From positions 4,155,450-4,219,449 of the forward strand of contig JAIZWK010000001.1 of assembly GCA_021498095.1 (NCBI GenBank): a stretch of 64,000 nucleotides of DNA, given 5' to 3'. The notes beneath the pieces are model-generated. The model was not told the origin of the DNA and did not search any database. It worked only from the letters and a program-made list of their open reading frames with translations. The DNA comes from Candidatus Harpocratesius repetitus (GTDB lineage: Archaea; Asgardarchaeota; Lokiarchaeia; Sigyniarchaeales; Promethearchaeaceae). This document shows positions 31,654 through 41,500 of the stretch, in pieces. The first letter of the stretch is position 1. Every line of letters starts with the position of its first letter. The position numbers were made by a program, and so were the translations under genes.

Positions 31654-33270
31654 ATGGTAGATTCAAATGATTCATATGAACAATTAAAAAAAAAATATTC
31701 ATTTTTCTTTAGTAGACATTATTTACCCCTTCTTGAAGCGCCAAATCCTTATCTTGAAGTGGATTATCCATTAGTGGAACAAGAAGAAGAACTATTTCGA
31801 GCGGGTTATGAGGCAAGTGGGCGAAAGACAGGGTATCGACAAAATTTAGAGATAAAGGGCCCCATAAATAGTTATAGCTTTTTAAATAATTATCCTAAAC
31901 TTAAACGGATTGAATTATCTGATTCATGTCTTACGAGCTTTGAAGGAATGCCTATTTTACCTGAGCTGCGTTACTTTCTTATGAATTGGAGTTGTATTCC
32001 AAATTTTGAACATTTTCCAGAATTGCCTAAGGTAGAAGTGCTATTAATCCATACATTCATGCAATCTTTTGAACATATGCCCGTTTTTCCTCGATTGAAG
32101 CGGTTAGCAGTCAGTACAGAGTTAAAAAATTTTCACCATTTCCCATTACAACCAGTTTTAGAAAAACTTATCGTAAGTACAAATAAGTTGGTTTCATTTG
32201 AAGGTATGCCTGTGCTTCCCCGGTTAAAAATGCTCGATGTGAGTGATAATTTTCTCACCTCTTTTAAAGAGTTGCCACCCCATCCAAATTTGAAAGAGTT
32301 AATAGTAAGTGCGACCATGCCATATATTGATACTAATGAACGTTCCTATCTTGAAGAGTGTTACCGGCAACGCAACAATCACATTTGTTCTTTTGAAGAA
32401 TTTCCGATTTTTCCTCGTTTGGAAACAATCTGGGCAGAACGTATCGGCTTGGAGTCGTTTGCCGGTATGCCAAAGCTTCCTAAAGTCAAACGGTTATATT
32501 TGAAGGATAATTCCATTCGTTCTTTTGCAGAACTTCCTTCACTACCTGAATTAGAATATATTGATCTGAGTAATAATAAAATTAAAACATTAGATGGGAT
32601 GCCTCTGCTTCCAAATTTACGAAGTTTAACACTCTGCGGCAACCCGATAAAAAATGGTGCTGCTCTAAAAATATTAAAAGAAAAAGCACCTCGTCTTAAT
32701 GACTTGGATTTACGCAATTCTCCGCTTGAGACCCTTGAAGATTTTCCCAAACCTCCCCATTTAAATAGTCTTTGGCTTGAACATACTCAGATTAAATCAT
32801 TGGCTCCGCTTTACGATTTCAAAGGATTAAATTATCTTTTTTTAAAGAATACACCACTTCAGACATTAGCAGAGATGCCAATCATCTATAGAACACCAGA
32901 TCATGGTGAAGTGATTGATATCGATCCGCTTGGAGAAGATTATTCTGTAATAGAAGGTTGGAATTTAGATTTACCATGGGATTTTTTAAAAAATATCCCA
33001 GATTCTGTTTATCAATGGTATAAAAATAAGCAGTATGACAAATTTACAGCATATTATCATGTAAAAACGTCAGAACTTATCGATAAAGCACAGCATGATA
33101 AATTAGATCCGCTTTACTATCCGCGAATTGTTCAAGAATCTTCTCCTGAAGTGCAGCATTTTCTAATTAAAAAACTTGGAAGACAACATTCATTAAGCAA
33201 GCTTTTAATTGAGAATTTGGTGAATTTAGAAGTTCCTATAAAGAATGGGGATTTTTCAATCAAATTGTAA
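31654..33270 (+). CDS. Leucine-rich-repeat protein
   Basis: 538 residues from the ATG at 31654 (a GTG at 31642 adds four). No signal peptide or membrane helix, so probably cytoplasmic. After an N-terminal 75 residues, about 15 repeats of 20-23 residues follow the pattern LxSFEGMPxLPxLKxLxVSxN, for instance TSFEGMPILPELRYFLMNW and KTLDGMPLLPNLRSLTLCGN. The constant F/L-MP-LP element is characteristic. After about residue 430 the repeats stop, and a helical C-terminal domain with KLGRQHSLSKLLIENL ends the chain. LRR arrays bind proteins. Its place on an integrated element suggests cargo with a recognition role, for example in defence or symbiosis (inference). Copies of such LRR genes are often numerous in Asgard genomes. 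Confidence 0.8.
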   Translation: MVDSNDSYEQLKKKYSFFFSRHYLPLLEAPNPYLEVDYPLVEQEEELFRAGYEASGRKTGYRQNLEIKGPINSYSFLNNYPKLKRIELSDSCLTSFEGMPILPELRYFLMNWSCIPNFEHFPELPKVEVLLIHTFMQSFEHMPVFPRLKRLAVSTELKNFHHFPLQPVLEKLIVSTNKLVSFEGMPVLPRLKMLDVSDNFLTSFKELPPHPNLKELIVSATMPYIDTNERSYLEECYRQRNNHICSFEEFPIFPRLETIWAERIGLESFAGMPKLPKVKRLYLKDNSIRSFAELPSLPELEYIDLSNNKIKTLDGMPLLPNLRSLTLCGNPIKNGAALKILKEKAPRLNDLDLRNSPLETLEDFPKPPHLNSLWLEHTQIKSLAPLYDFKGLNYLFLKNTPLQTLAEMPIIYRTPDHGEVIDIDPLGEDYSVIEGWNLDLPWDFLKNIPDSVYQWYKNKQYDKFTAYYHVKTSELIDKAQHDKLDPLYYPRIVQESSPEVQHFLIKKLGRQHSLSKLLIENLVNLEVPIKNGDFSIKL

Positions 33271-33399
33271 ATAAAAGTTCTTTAAAATGCTCATTTTAGC
33301 TAAATTATTTTTAAAAAGCATCAGTAGAGCCGAAAATGGCTTTCTAAGGTAGATAATACCAAATACGCAGATTGCGGTAAAAGAAAACCTTAAAATTTC

Positions 33400-33990
33400 A
33401 TTCACTCACGAAGGGAATTTATCGTGCTTTGAAAATTCATAACTTTGTAGCATGGCGGAAATTTATCCATCCTTCGATTGACAGGATCTATTTTGATAGA
33501 GAGTTGTACATCACCAAACTGGTTTCAGAATTAGAAAAAAAGGGGTAAAAAATATATTTTTTCGACCAAAAAATTACACAAGTAAAATATAAAATGACTC
33601 AATATTTGCATGGACAGAAAGGATTTCTCTCAAAAATTGTTTTTGTTCAGTCAAATTAGTATTATCTGAAACAGACAAGCACTTTTGTGCGCTTTCTAAT
33701 TATCGAAAAGAAAAATGAAATGTCTTGGAATATTAGAGACAAATTTCAAAAACAACTATTGACAGAATCGGAAGCACTTAAAAAATTAGCAAGTTCTATC
33801 ACAACATATAATCCGTGGAAATATCAAAAAACTTGGGTAAGGTACTTGATTCGAGAATACAAAAGACGCTGGAACATCAAAACTGGATTTTCAATGTTAA
33901 ATTTCATCCATATCTCAAGCAGATCACGCATTTTTTAAGCAAAACTCGTAGATATTTATGCAAGAGCAATTTTTTATAATTGGTGACAGT
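33400..33990 (+). pseudogene. DDE transposase remnant
   Basis: Decayed coding sequence scattered over frames: IYFDRELYITKLVSELEKKG resembles the second-Asp strand of DDE transposases (iDreFfs-vi-lL-g), and later YLIREYKRRWNIKTGF corresponds to the Y-2-R-4 motif with the catalytic Glu position (Y-rRW-IEtgf), here changed to Lys. It is followed after a stop by VDIYARAIFYNWWQSW, the usual end helix. Several stops and shifts interrupt it, and no terminal inverted repeats were found by eye. An IS4/ISH3-like origin is likely but not certain. Confidence 0.6.
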
Positions 33991-34220
33991 CTTGGAGGGT
34001 TTTTAGAATAAAAAAAGTATATCATCATAGAAATTGCACTCTAAATGAATTTAAATACTATGCTTCAGACCAGATCTGCAAAATTCTAAAAGACTAGAAA
34101 TGGAAAGTAATAATTTTTAATAACGAATTTAAAGGATGGAATGAAAGTGAAGATAAATAAAAAATCTTAAAGGTGGAAATAAAGAAACAAAATATATTAA
34201 ATACTTATTTAATCACAGAG

Positions 34221-34269
34221 AAGAAAGATGGCGCCCCGATCGGGATTTCCGTTTCCATTGTTATAACAG
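34221..34269 (-). repeat. Right attachment repeat, part of the tRNA-Asp gene
   Basis: 49 bp shared with 29969-30016. It covers the tRNA CCA, discriminator, acceptor 3' strand, T-stem 3' strand and most of the T-loop intron. The 10-bp palindrome TGTTATAACA (34259-34268, and 30006-30015 in the left copy) sits at the inner end and could be the strand-exchange core. Confidence 0.85.
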
Positions 34270-34356
34270 AAAGCTCGGACCCGAGTCGAGGGAGTGACAG
34301 TCCCCCATGCTGACCGTTCTGCCCTTCTTCTCCAAGAAGGCCTACACTATCGGGGC
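34229..34356 (-). tRNA. tRNA-Asp (GTC) with two introns, in the D-loop and the T-loop
   Basis: 128 nt fold as a cloverleaf once two insertions are removed. Acceptor GCCCCGA (34356-34350) pairs with TCGGGGC (34239-34233), then discriminator G and an encoded CCA. D-stem GTGT/GCAT (34347-34344 and 34310-34307); anticodon stem GGGGA/TCCCT around loop CTGTCAC, anticodon GTC at 34298-34296; variable CGAC; T-stem TCGGG/CCCGA (34284-34280 and 34244-34240). The D-loop is 33 nt, with a CCTTCTT/AAGAAGG hairpin, so an intron of about 25 nt. The T-loop is 35 nt, so an intron of about 28 nt; removing it leaves TCCGAAT. No canonical-position (37/38) intron is present. G34 and discriminator G fit tRNA-Asp. 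Exact splice sites need a bulge-helix-bulge fold. Confidence 0.88.
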
Positions 34357-34703
34357 AAAGTTGTTGTGATTAATTAGATTAACCAACTAAGAAAAGTAAA
34401 AGCGAGATGCTATTAAAAATTTTTGGTGGGTAATTTGAACAAAGAAATGTAAAAATTCTTTAATAATATTAAAAAATGTCAGAATTCAAAAAAAATCTCA
34501 AAATTAGGTAAAAAATTGAAGTAAATTTCAACTATTTTTTAAGGTAATAAAAATATAGTTTTAACATTTTAATATACAAAAATAATAATTGTATAGGAAA
34601 ATGTGATGCAAAAAGTGAAACCTTATAGTAATAATCTATGATACAAAATAAATAAACTTAATATAATAGAATAATAAACATTGTATGTATAGGATTTTGC
34701 GGG
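34357..34703. other. Intergenic region between tRNA-Asp and the AbiE genes
   Basis: About 350 bp, A/T-rich, no frame of interest. AATATAATAGAATAATAAAC near 34660-34680 may hold the TATA box of the AbiE operon. I see no C/D-box RNA or repeat. Confidence 0.35.
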
Positions 34704-35336
34704 GTGGAATTTTTGAATAATAAATCGTATCAAAATTATGATTTTAAATCTTTAAAGCAAATTTTTCAAAGAAATTCTTGGTACATGACCCGCAAGAATT
34801 TACTTAAAACAGGTCTAAATAGATACGATCTTGAGAAATTGGTGCGAAATGAAGTAATAGCTAAAGTTACATCTAAGTTGTATAAATGGAAGAATATTAA
34901 CTTTGGAGAATATGAAGATCTGATTGATATATCTGTTATAGAACCAAGAGGAGTATTTTGTCTTTATACTGCCATGGATTTTTATAAATTATCAACATTT
35001 GTCTCAGATAAATATTACCTGGCAATTCTCAGAACAGATTGGGTCCCAAAAGGTCTTGAGCAATATCCTGTTATAATAAAAAAGTGGATAAGAAGAACTT
35101 TTTCTTTAGGAATAGATCTTCAGAAAGTTGGGAAAAATACAATCAGAATTTATAATCTTGAAAAAACGATATGTGATTGTGTCCGGTATCGGAATGAACT
35201 TGGCTTAAATACTTTGAAAGAGATTCTTACTTCATATCTTCAAAAAAAATCGAAAGATTTGCAAAAATTATATCTTTATGCTGAATTACTCGGTATATCT
35301 AAAATTCTTAATAATTATTTAGGAATGATTTTATAG
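34704..35336 (+). CDS. AbiEi-type antitoxin of a type IV toxin-antitoxin system
   Basis: 210 residues. An N-terminal winged helix (about 10-65: SWYMTRKNLLKTGLNRYDLE, then NEVIAKVTSKLYKW) is followed by the AbiEi-type domain with RGVFCLYTAMDFYKLST near 78 and IRIYNLEKTICDCVRYRNEL near 150, the hallmark of this antitoxin family. AbiEi represses its own operon and neutralises the AbiEii nucleotidyltransferase. Start is GTG 34704; a TTG at 34713 has GGGGTGG six bases before it and may be the true start. The toxin gene follows after 5 bp. It lies beside the tRNA-Asp integration site, a common place for defence genes. Confidence 0.82.
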   Translation: MEFLNNKSYQNYDFKSLKQIFQRNSWYMTRKNLLKTGLNRYDLEKLVRNEVIAKVTSKLYKWKNINFGEYEDLIDISVIEPRGVFCLYTAMDFYKLSTFVSDKYYLAILRTDWVPKGLEQYPVIIKKWIRRTFSLGIDLQKVGKNTIRIYNLEKTICDCVRYRNELGLNTLKEILTSYLQKKSKDLQKLYLYAELLGISKILNNYLGMIL

Positions 35337-35341
35337 ATTAG

Positions 35342-36265
35342 GTGGTTAAGATTACATCCAAAAAAGTTAAAGATTTAGGTGCTTCCATTCTTGCGCGATT
35401 AAAGAACCATGCGAAAGAAAATAAAATTCAACCTCGAATGATCTACTTAGCCTATATTTTTGAAAAATTCCTTTATCGGGTTGCAATTTCAAAATATAGA
35501 TCAAAATTGGTATTAAAGGGAGGTGTTTTACTATATTGCGAAAATTGGAATTTTAGACAAACAACAGATATTGACTTTTTAGGACTTTCACTTTCAAATA
35601 AGGTCTCTAATATAATTCAAATAATTCAAGAGATTTGCACAATTCCCTGTAATGATCCTCTACAATTTTATGTAGATGATATCTCTATTCAAGAAAATAT
35701 GATTGATGACAAATATAATGGATTTAAAATTACAATTCCTGTTTCACTTTCAACCTTAAAGGAAAAACTGAATATTGATATAGGTTTTGGTGATGTTATA
35801 TATCCAAATCCAAGATCTTTAAATTATCCGATATTGTTCAAAAAAGAGAATAAATCAATAATAATACAAGCATATACAATAGAATCATTCGTTGCAGAAA
35901 AAATTCATGCTATCTATTACTTAGGTGCCTTTTCATCAAGAATGAAAGATTTTTATGATTTATATTGTATTGCAGAGTATAAGACATTTGAATTGATGGA
36001 TTTACTTGAAGCAATAAAATTAACATTTAAAAAAAGAGATACTAAAATACAAAGTAGAACTTTAGAGAATATTTTAGATGATGATATTTGGAATCAAAGA
36101 TTTATTCAATATTGTAGAAAAAAACATATTACCATTATCCCATTTGAAGATGTATCAGAAAGAATAAAAAAATGGCTTTTACCAATATTTAAATTAATCG
36201 AAGAAAATAAGCCAAACACAACTCTAACTTGGGATAACCATTTATTCTTATGGAAGGCAAATTGA
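35342..36265 (+). CDS. AbiEii/AbiGii-type nucleotidyltransferase toxin
   Basis: 307 residues starting with GTG, 5 bp after the antitoxin stop. The DNA polymerase beta-like nucleotidyltransferase core is visible: LVLKGGVLLYCE near 60 (the GG motif) and TTDIDFLGLS near 78 with the two metal-binding Asp residues (DxD). The third catalytic-site strand is LNIDIGFGDVIYP near 150, and the FVAEKIHAIYYLGAFSSRMKDFYDLYCI segment (around 180-210) is the AbiEii signature. Such toxins transfer nucleotides to tRNA or other RNA and block growth, for example on phage infection. All motifs look intact, so the pair is probably active. Confidence 0.85.
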   Translation: MVKITSKKVKDLGASILARLKNHAKENKIQPRMIYLAYIFEKFLYRVAISKYRSKLVLKGGVLLYCENWNFRQTTDIDFLGLSLSNKVSNIIQIIQEICTIPCNDPLQFYVDDISIQENMIDDKYNGFKITIPVSLSTLKEKLNIDIGFGDVIYPNPRSLNYPILFKKENKSIIIQAYTIESFVAEKIHAIYYLGAFSSRMKDFYDLYCIAEYKTFELMDLLEAIKLTFKKRDTKIQSRTLENILDDDIWNQRFIQYCRKKHITIIPFEDVSERIKKWLLPIFKLIEENKPNTTLTWDNHLFLWKAN

Positions 36266-36363
36266 TTTAATAAAATATTTTTACAACTATTCATGTATTA
36301 ATCGATTTAAAAGTAATATGAATTTAAAAGGAAGATAATCTTATCGGGAAATAGCGAAGTTCA

Positions 36364-36978
36364 ATGACACTAGCACTAACTGCAGAATATTTACATGAAG
36401 CCATAATGGGAGAGCAACATGCGATTGAAAAATATGAAAAATTTGCGATAATAGCATATAAAGAGGGATTTCCGCATGTTGCGACATTATTCAAAGCCTT
36501 GGTTCAAGCTGAGCAAATTCATGTTAATAATCACAAAAATGCTCAAAAAAACATAAATGATAAAACAGATAATCCTATCTCTGAAAATCAAGCACCCACA
36601 AACTTTGGTAACACGCGGATGAATGTCAAAAATGCAATAGAGTCAGAGTTGTATGAATATCGAAAAATGTATCCAAATTTTATAAAAAATTTGAAGAAAA
36701 CATCACAAAAAAGTAAACAACGAGATTTAACAATACTCTCCATGAAATGGGCGCGCGAAGTTGAATTAACTCACGCAAAAGCCCTAAAAATTGCTTTGAA
36801 ATATGTCATTCGTGGAGTAGATCTGGATATTAAAACGATTTGGGTATGTAAAGTCTGCGGAAATCTAGTTTTAAGTAAAATTCTGGAGCCTCCGAAGGAA
36901 TTATGTCCAGTGTGCAGCCATGATCCATATTTTTATCAAAAAGTGGAAGATTTTCAATTAATTGACAGTGATCAATAA
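36364..36978 (+). CDS. Rubrerythrin-like diiron protein
   Basis: 204 residues. A ferritin-like four-helix bundle carries the iron ligands: YLHEAIMGEQHAIEKYEKFA (helix 1, E), LFKALVQAEQIHVNNH (E and H), ESELYEYRKMYP and REVELTHAKAL. A loop with low-complexity Asn/Lys separates helices 2 and 3. A rubredoxin-like knuckle ends it: VCKVCGN near 160 and LCPVCSH near 183. Rubrerythrins reduce hydrogen peroxide in the cytoplasm of anaerobes. The next gene, 59 bp on, is a VIT1-like iron exporter, a partnership also seen fused in bacterial MbfA proteins. Confidence 0.9.
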   Translation: MTLALTAEYLHEAIMGEQHAIEKYEKFAIIAYKEGFPHVATLFKALVQAEQIHVNNHKNAQKNINDKTDNPISENQAPTNFGNTRMNVKNAIESELYEYRKMYPNFIKNLKKTSQKSKQRDLTILSMKWAREVELTHAKALKIALKYVIRGVDLDIKTIWVCKVCGNLVLSKILEPPKELCPVCSHDPYFYQKVEDFQLIDSDQ

Positions 36979-37037
36979 TTTAATGATCCAGGTTAGGAAT
37001 ATGATAAACAAAATACAAAATAGGATGAGTTAATAAC

Positions 37038-37751
37038 ATGAGTAAACCATATCAAGACGAACTTCATTTAACTGGGGGAGAAATAATACGACAGGTTACT
37101 TTCGGCATGAATGATGGCGTTGTGTCCATTTTCGCCTTATTAGCGGGTGTTGCTGGAGCAGATCAGACTCCAAAAACGATTCTAATTACTCTTTTGGCAG
37201 CTACAATTGCAGGAGCTTTGAGCATGGCAGCGGGAGAATTTATAAGTGGAAAATCAGAAAGAGATTATTATAAACACGAAATTGCCCAAGAACGACTCGA
37301 AATTCACCTAACTCCAGAAATTGAGAAAGAAGAGATCAGATTAATTTATAAACGGAAAGGTTTTAGGGGAGATTTATTAGATCAAATTGTAAATCAGATT
37401 ATTCAAGATGAAGATCGATGGGTTCGTGAAATGGTAATTGAAGAATTAGGAGTTACTGATTTGGAACCTGAAAACCCTTTGAAAAATTCGATTGTTATAT
37501 TTTTTGCTTTTATTTTGGGCGCGCTTTTCCCCGTTCTTCCCTATGCGATATTTCAAACACTTCTTTCACCATCATCCATATTTTGGGTGGCGACTGCAAT
37601 TACTTTTGGAGGCCTGTTTTTAGCTGGCGCTTTAAAGAAATTTGTTACAGGTGTCAACTGGTTTAAATCTGGAATTGAAATGCTTGCAGTGGGGTTGTTT
37701 GCATACGGAATATCTTATCTTTTAGGGACATTAGTAGGTGTAGCAATTTAA
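37038..37751 (+). CDS. VIT1/CCC1-family iron or manganese transporter
   Basis: 237 residues with five helices. The family start is clear: TFGMNDGVVSIFALLAGVAG near 20 and AGALSMAAGEFISGKSERDYY near 62. These are followed by a cytoplasmic helical hairpin rich in Glu (RLEIHLTPEIEKEEIR, 85-130), the metal-binding domain, and three further helices (IFFAFILGALFPVLPY, then GLFLAGALKKFVTG). These transporters move Fe2+ or Mn2+ out of the cytoplasm. Next to rubrerythrin on the same strand, it fits iron detoxification under oxidative stress. Confidence 0.88.
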   Translation: MSKPYQDELHLTGGEIIRQVTFGMNDGVVSIFALLAGVAGADQTPKTILITLLAATIAGALSMAAGEFISGKSERDYYKHEIAQERLEIHLTPEIEKEEIRLIYKRKGFRGDLLDQIVNQIIQDEDRWVREMVIEELGVTDLEPENPLKNSIVIFFAFILGALFPVLPYAIFQTLLSPSSIFWVATAITFGGLFLAGALKKFVTGVNWFKSGIEMLAVGLFAYGISYLLGTLVGVAI

Positions 37752-37905
37752 TATAACTTCAAGCTATTTGCGGAGAGATTTTCTATTTTTTTAGGACTCT
37801 TTTATATATTCAAAATTGTATAGGATAATATGGTACTTGATCAAATTTTATTTACACTCGGTGCAATCACTAAACTAAGCGTGGTAATCGAATTCTTGGA
37901 GTAAT

Positions 37906-38550
37906 TCATCTAATTGATATTACATTAAATTTCTTGTCTATTAAAATAGAAGCTTCTTGTTTCAAAGCTTGAATTGCTTTATGCTCCTGTTCCAAGACTT
38001 TTAACCGAAATTCATCATGGGGTTCCTTTTCGCGCAAGATTTGAGCATCCTTAGTTTCTTGATATGTTATATCAATGAAAATTTTAACGTCTACATTTGC
38101 TTTCAAAGAATAAAGACCTTCTAAAATTAAAATATCAATTTCTTTAAAATCTGTTCGAAGAATATCAACTTGATCAGTCAATAAATCAACACATGGCATT
38201 TCAGAAATATTTTTGCTATGAAAATCGTTAATAACTTGCGTAATTTTTTGCCAATCATATTCTTCAATACCAATATGTTCAAGTGAGTGTTGTTGACGCC
38301 ATTTAGTTCTTTGTTTTGGGGGAACTCGATAAAAATCATCAGTATGTATAATTTTTGCATAAATATATTCGTGTTTTAAATATTTCGAAATCATATGAGA
38401 GACAACACTTTTACCTGAACCAGATTCTCCCCCAATTGCGAGAATAATCCTTTGGGAATGAGATTTAAGATCTAAAATTTCAATTATCTTTTTTGCAGCT
38501 ATTCGATGTTTTTCATGAATAATTAAGATATCTTCTAACATTATAATCAC
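37906..38550 (-). CDS. Uridine-kinase-like P-loop kinase
   Basis: 214 residues. Walker A GGESGSGKSVVSHMI starts at residue 37; IIHTDDFYRVPPKQR near 68 matches the DDFY substrate loop of the uridine kinase/phosphoribulokinase group; ILILEGLYSL near 135 is the Walker B/EG-YSL region, and a C-terminal RxxREKEPHDEF carries the lid arginine. These enzymes phosphorylate a hydroxyl of a small molecule with ATP. Last gene of the disaccharide operon, 22 bp after the GH65 fusion, so a sugar or sugar-nucleoside is a reasonable substrate; similar kinases sit beside GH65 phosphorylases elsewhere. Start Met1 or Met4. Confidence 0.72.
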   Translation of the reverse strand: MIIMLEDILIIHEKHRIAAKKIIEILDLKSHSQRIILAIGGESGSGKSVVSHMISKYLKHEYIYAKIIHTDDFYRVPPKQRTKWRQQHSLEHIGIEEYDWQKITQVINDFHSKNISEMPCVDLLTDQVDILRTDFKEIDILILEGLYSLKANVDVKIFIDITYQETKDAQILREKEPHDEFRLKVLEQEHKAIQALKQEASILIDKKFNVISIR

Positions 38551-38572
38551 ATTTTTAATCTACATAAGAACA

Positions 38573-41500
38573 TTACAATAAAGGAATGACATTCCATTTA
38601 TCTTGTAATACATCTATTTCCGTATGGTTGATCTTTAGAGTTATAGAAGGGATTCTTGAATCTTTTAAACGGATTTTTACTTCTTGATTTGATATTTTAA
38701 TCATATACAAAATTCCATGATAAAAGAAGTTCATAATTATACTTTCAATTTGATTGGGTAAATTTGGATGAATATATATTTGATTTTCTGCAATTTGGAA
38801 ACCTCCATAAGAACGAATTAATTCAATGATGCTTGAGGCCATTACTCCGGTATGGATACCTTCTCCAGTTGTTCCACCTTGTATATCAAATATATCACTT
38901 TCTAAAGCGTTAATATAAAATTGCCATCCCAATGAATGATTATTGAGTTTTTCAGCCAAATGAGAAAAAACAATTTTACTTAATGTGGATCCGTGAGAAG
39001 TCCGTGGAAGATAATAATCAAAATTCTTTTCCAACAATTGATTATAAGAAAAACTTCCAAATCTTTGCAATATATTCATTATTTCTTCTTGAGAAAGAAG
39101 GTAAAAAGCCATTAATACATCTGGTTGCTTTGAGACTTTATAAAAATCAGGATTTAAATTCTCAGATTTTAAAATTCGGTCAAGGCGAGAAATATTTCCG
39201 TATTTCTTTTTATAATTCGTCCAATTAAATTCTTTTAAATTAAAATATCCGACAAATTGCTCAATAATTCCGTCCTTATCTATCGAAATGGATAGATTTT
39301 GTCGAATATCATTCCACTTTTGGAGATCTACAGATTGAATTTGAAATCTATTTAATAATTGAGTTTCTTTTTTTGAACCAAGTAAATTTAGAAGGAGAAC
39401 GGCTTTTTCTAACAACCAACAAACCATGATATTGGTATATGCATTATTTATTAAACCTAAACGATCCCCATTAGGCATTTTTTCATGAAATTCATCAGGT
39501 CCCATTACTTCCGATAAATCATATTTTTTGGTGATAGTATTAATTTTTAGATTATCAACCCAAAAATGAACAATTTCAATAAAAATTTCAAGTCCATAAT
39601 TCTTCAAAAACTCAAAATCTTGAGTTATTTTGAAATAATTCCAGATATTGTATGCAATTGCTAGCGAAACATGTTTTTGCAAATAGCTAAAATCATTATC
39701 CCATTTACCTGATTTTGGATTAAAATGGTATTTTTGAGTAGTTTCTTCCCCATTTCGACCACTTTGCCATGGAAACATTGCGCCTTTGAAATTATTTTCC
39801 TCTGCATTAATCTTCGCAGATAAAAGACGATAATATCTATATAGAAGCAATGCTCGTGTAATTTCAGGAAAAAATAAATTGTAAAAGGGAAAAATAAATA
39901 CTTCATCCCAAAAAATGTGCCCATGATAAGATTCACCTGTTAACCCACGAGCAGGTATCCCAAAATCAAAATTTTGATTAACTAAAGAAGCGGTTGACAG
40001 TAAATGATAAGAATGTAACCGAATCGCTTGCTGTACGAATCGATCTCCTATTAACTGAATATCCATTCTTTCCCAATAAGAATGCCATTTCTCTCGATGA
40101 TTTTTAAGGAGCAGGGAAAAATCTGGAAGATTTTTTAGGGTTAATCGCGCCATTTTTATTGGATCTGCAGAATCAAAGTGATTCGAAGTATAGAGAACAA
40201 CAATTTTCTGGATGTTAGCAACTTCGTTTTTTTTTAAATTAATCGCAAATGTTGTATCAATTCGAGCTTGATCTTGAAAATTTATAAATTCAGGTTTGAT
40301 ACTTACAGAATTTTTTAACACTTTCAACTTTACCCATTCTGTGATGAGAATATTGGATTCTGAAGTTTTCATGGTTAAATAACTAAGGTTTTTTTCACAC
40401 ATACTGGAAATATACTTAAGATGTTGATTCTGGAATGATCTATATCTGTCAACTCCCTCATTACGAATATTACCATCGATACTTGATTTAAAAATAAACT
40501 TTCCAGAATAGTTCAAAGGTTTTACTTTATAATCCAACACACCTATGTGAGGATTATCATGGCTAGCAAAAATTTTTGTTTGGATTTCAGTCCTCTTTCC
40601 ATTTAAATCCTCAATGATTAAATCCCTATAAGAAATTCCATCTCTCAAGTCTATTCCTTTTTTATACAAAACAATTTTCCTTTCAGAATTACCTATATAG
40701 TTATTTATATCAAACCAAGTGTTGTTATTACTATTCTTAAAGGTTAATAAAATCCAATTTGGAACATTTACTAAATCTTCGATCGAAAGAATTTTTCCTT
40801 CAATTTTAGAATTTAATTTATTATATACTCCTGCCAAATAGGTTCCAGGATAATTAAATTTCGTGCGTGAATTTTCAATTTGAACGCCTCGACTACCGAA
40901 ATAACCATTACCAATTGAACAAAGTGTTTCTATCACTTTTTCTTTATCATTCTGGTATTCGTTTGTTTCAAATTTCCATAATCGTTGAGGGAGTCCATTT
41001 TCAAACCAATTTTTGATATCTTCAATAGAAATTTCATTCAAATCTGAAACCACGATATCTGCACCATTTTGTCTTAAATTTTCATGATTATTATGGCGAG
41101 CAACGCCAATGACCAATCCAAAATGACCTTTTGTTCCTGCTTGGACACCAGATACAGCATCTTCAACAATTACGGATTGAAAATAGGGAACTTTGAGATT
41201 ATGACAAGCAGTGAGAAAAAGATCAGGCGCGGGTTTTCCTTGCAGACTATATTGCTTTATTGTCGTTCCATCTACGATTGTATCAAATAAATGAGTAATA
41301 TGAGCAACGTTTAATACATGCTTACAGTTTTTACTTGATGAAGCAACTCCAATTTTCACTCCTTGAGAACGAAGTTCTTGAATTAATCTTAGAGTGGATG
41401 AATACAGATCAACTCCTTGTTCATATAGAATTTCATTAATTAACTTGTTTTTTCGATTTCCTAACCCACAAATCGTTTCCTCTGATTCTGAATCTGTTGG

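Larger units (their letters stand above)
29969..34269. mobile_element. Decayed integrative element in the tRNA-Asp gene
   Basis: A 4.3-kb segment bounded by 48/49-bp direct repeats of the tRNA-Asp 3' end. The intact tRNA adjoins the right repeat and the truncated 3' copy lies at the left, the geometry left by a tyrosine-type integrase using a tRNA as attB. Contents: an unknown 410-aa protein, an LRR protein and a transposase remnant. No integrase or replication gene is visible, so the element is immobile or was moved in trans. The 1.2 kb without genes at its right end is mostly decayed coding sequence. Confidence 0.65.

Noticed and set aside
34221..34360. Reading this GC-rich segment as an rRNA, SRP or RNase P RNA piece
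   Set aside because: The opposite strand gives a full tRNA-Asp cloverleaf with anticodon GTC and CCA after removing two introns, which explains every part.
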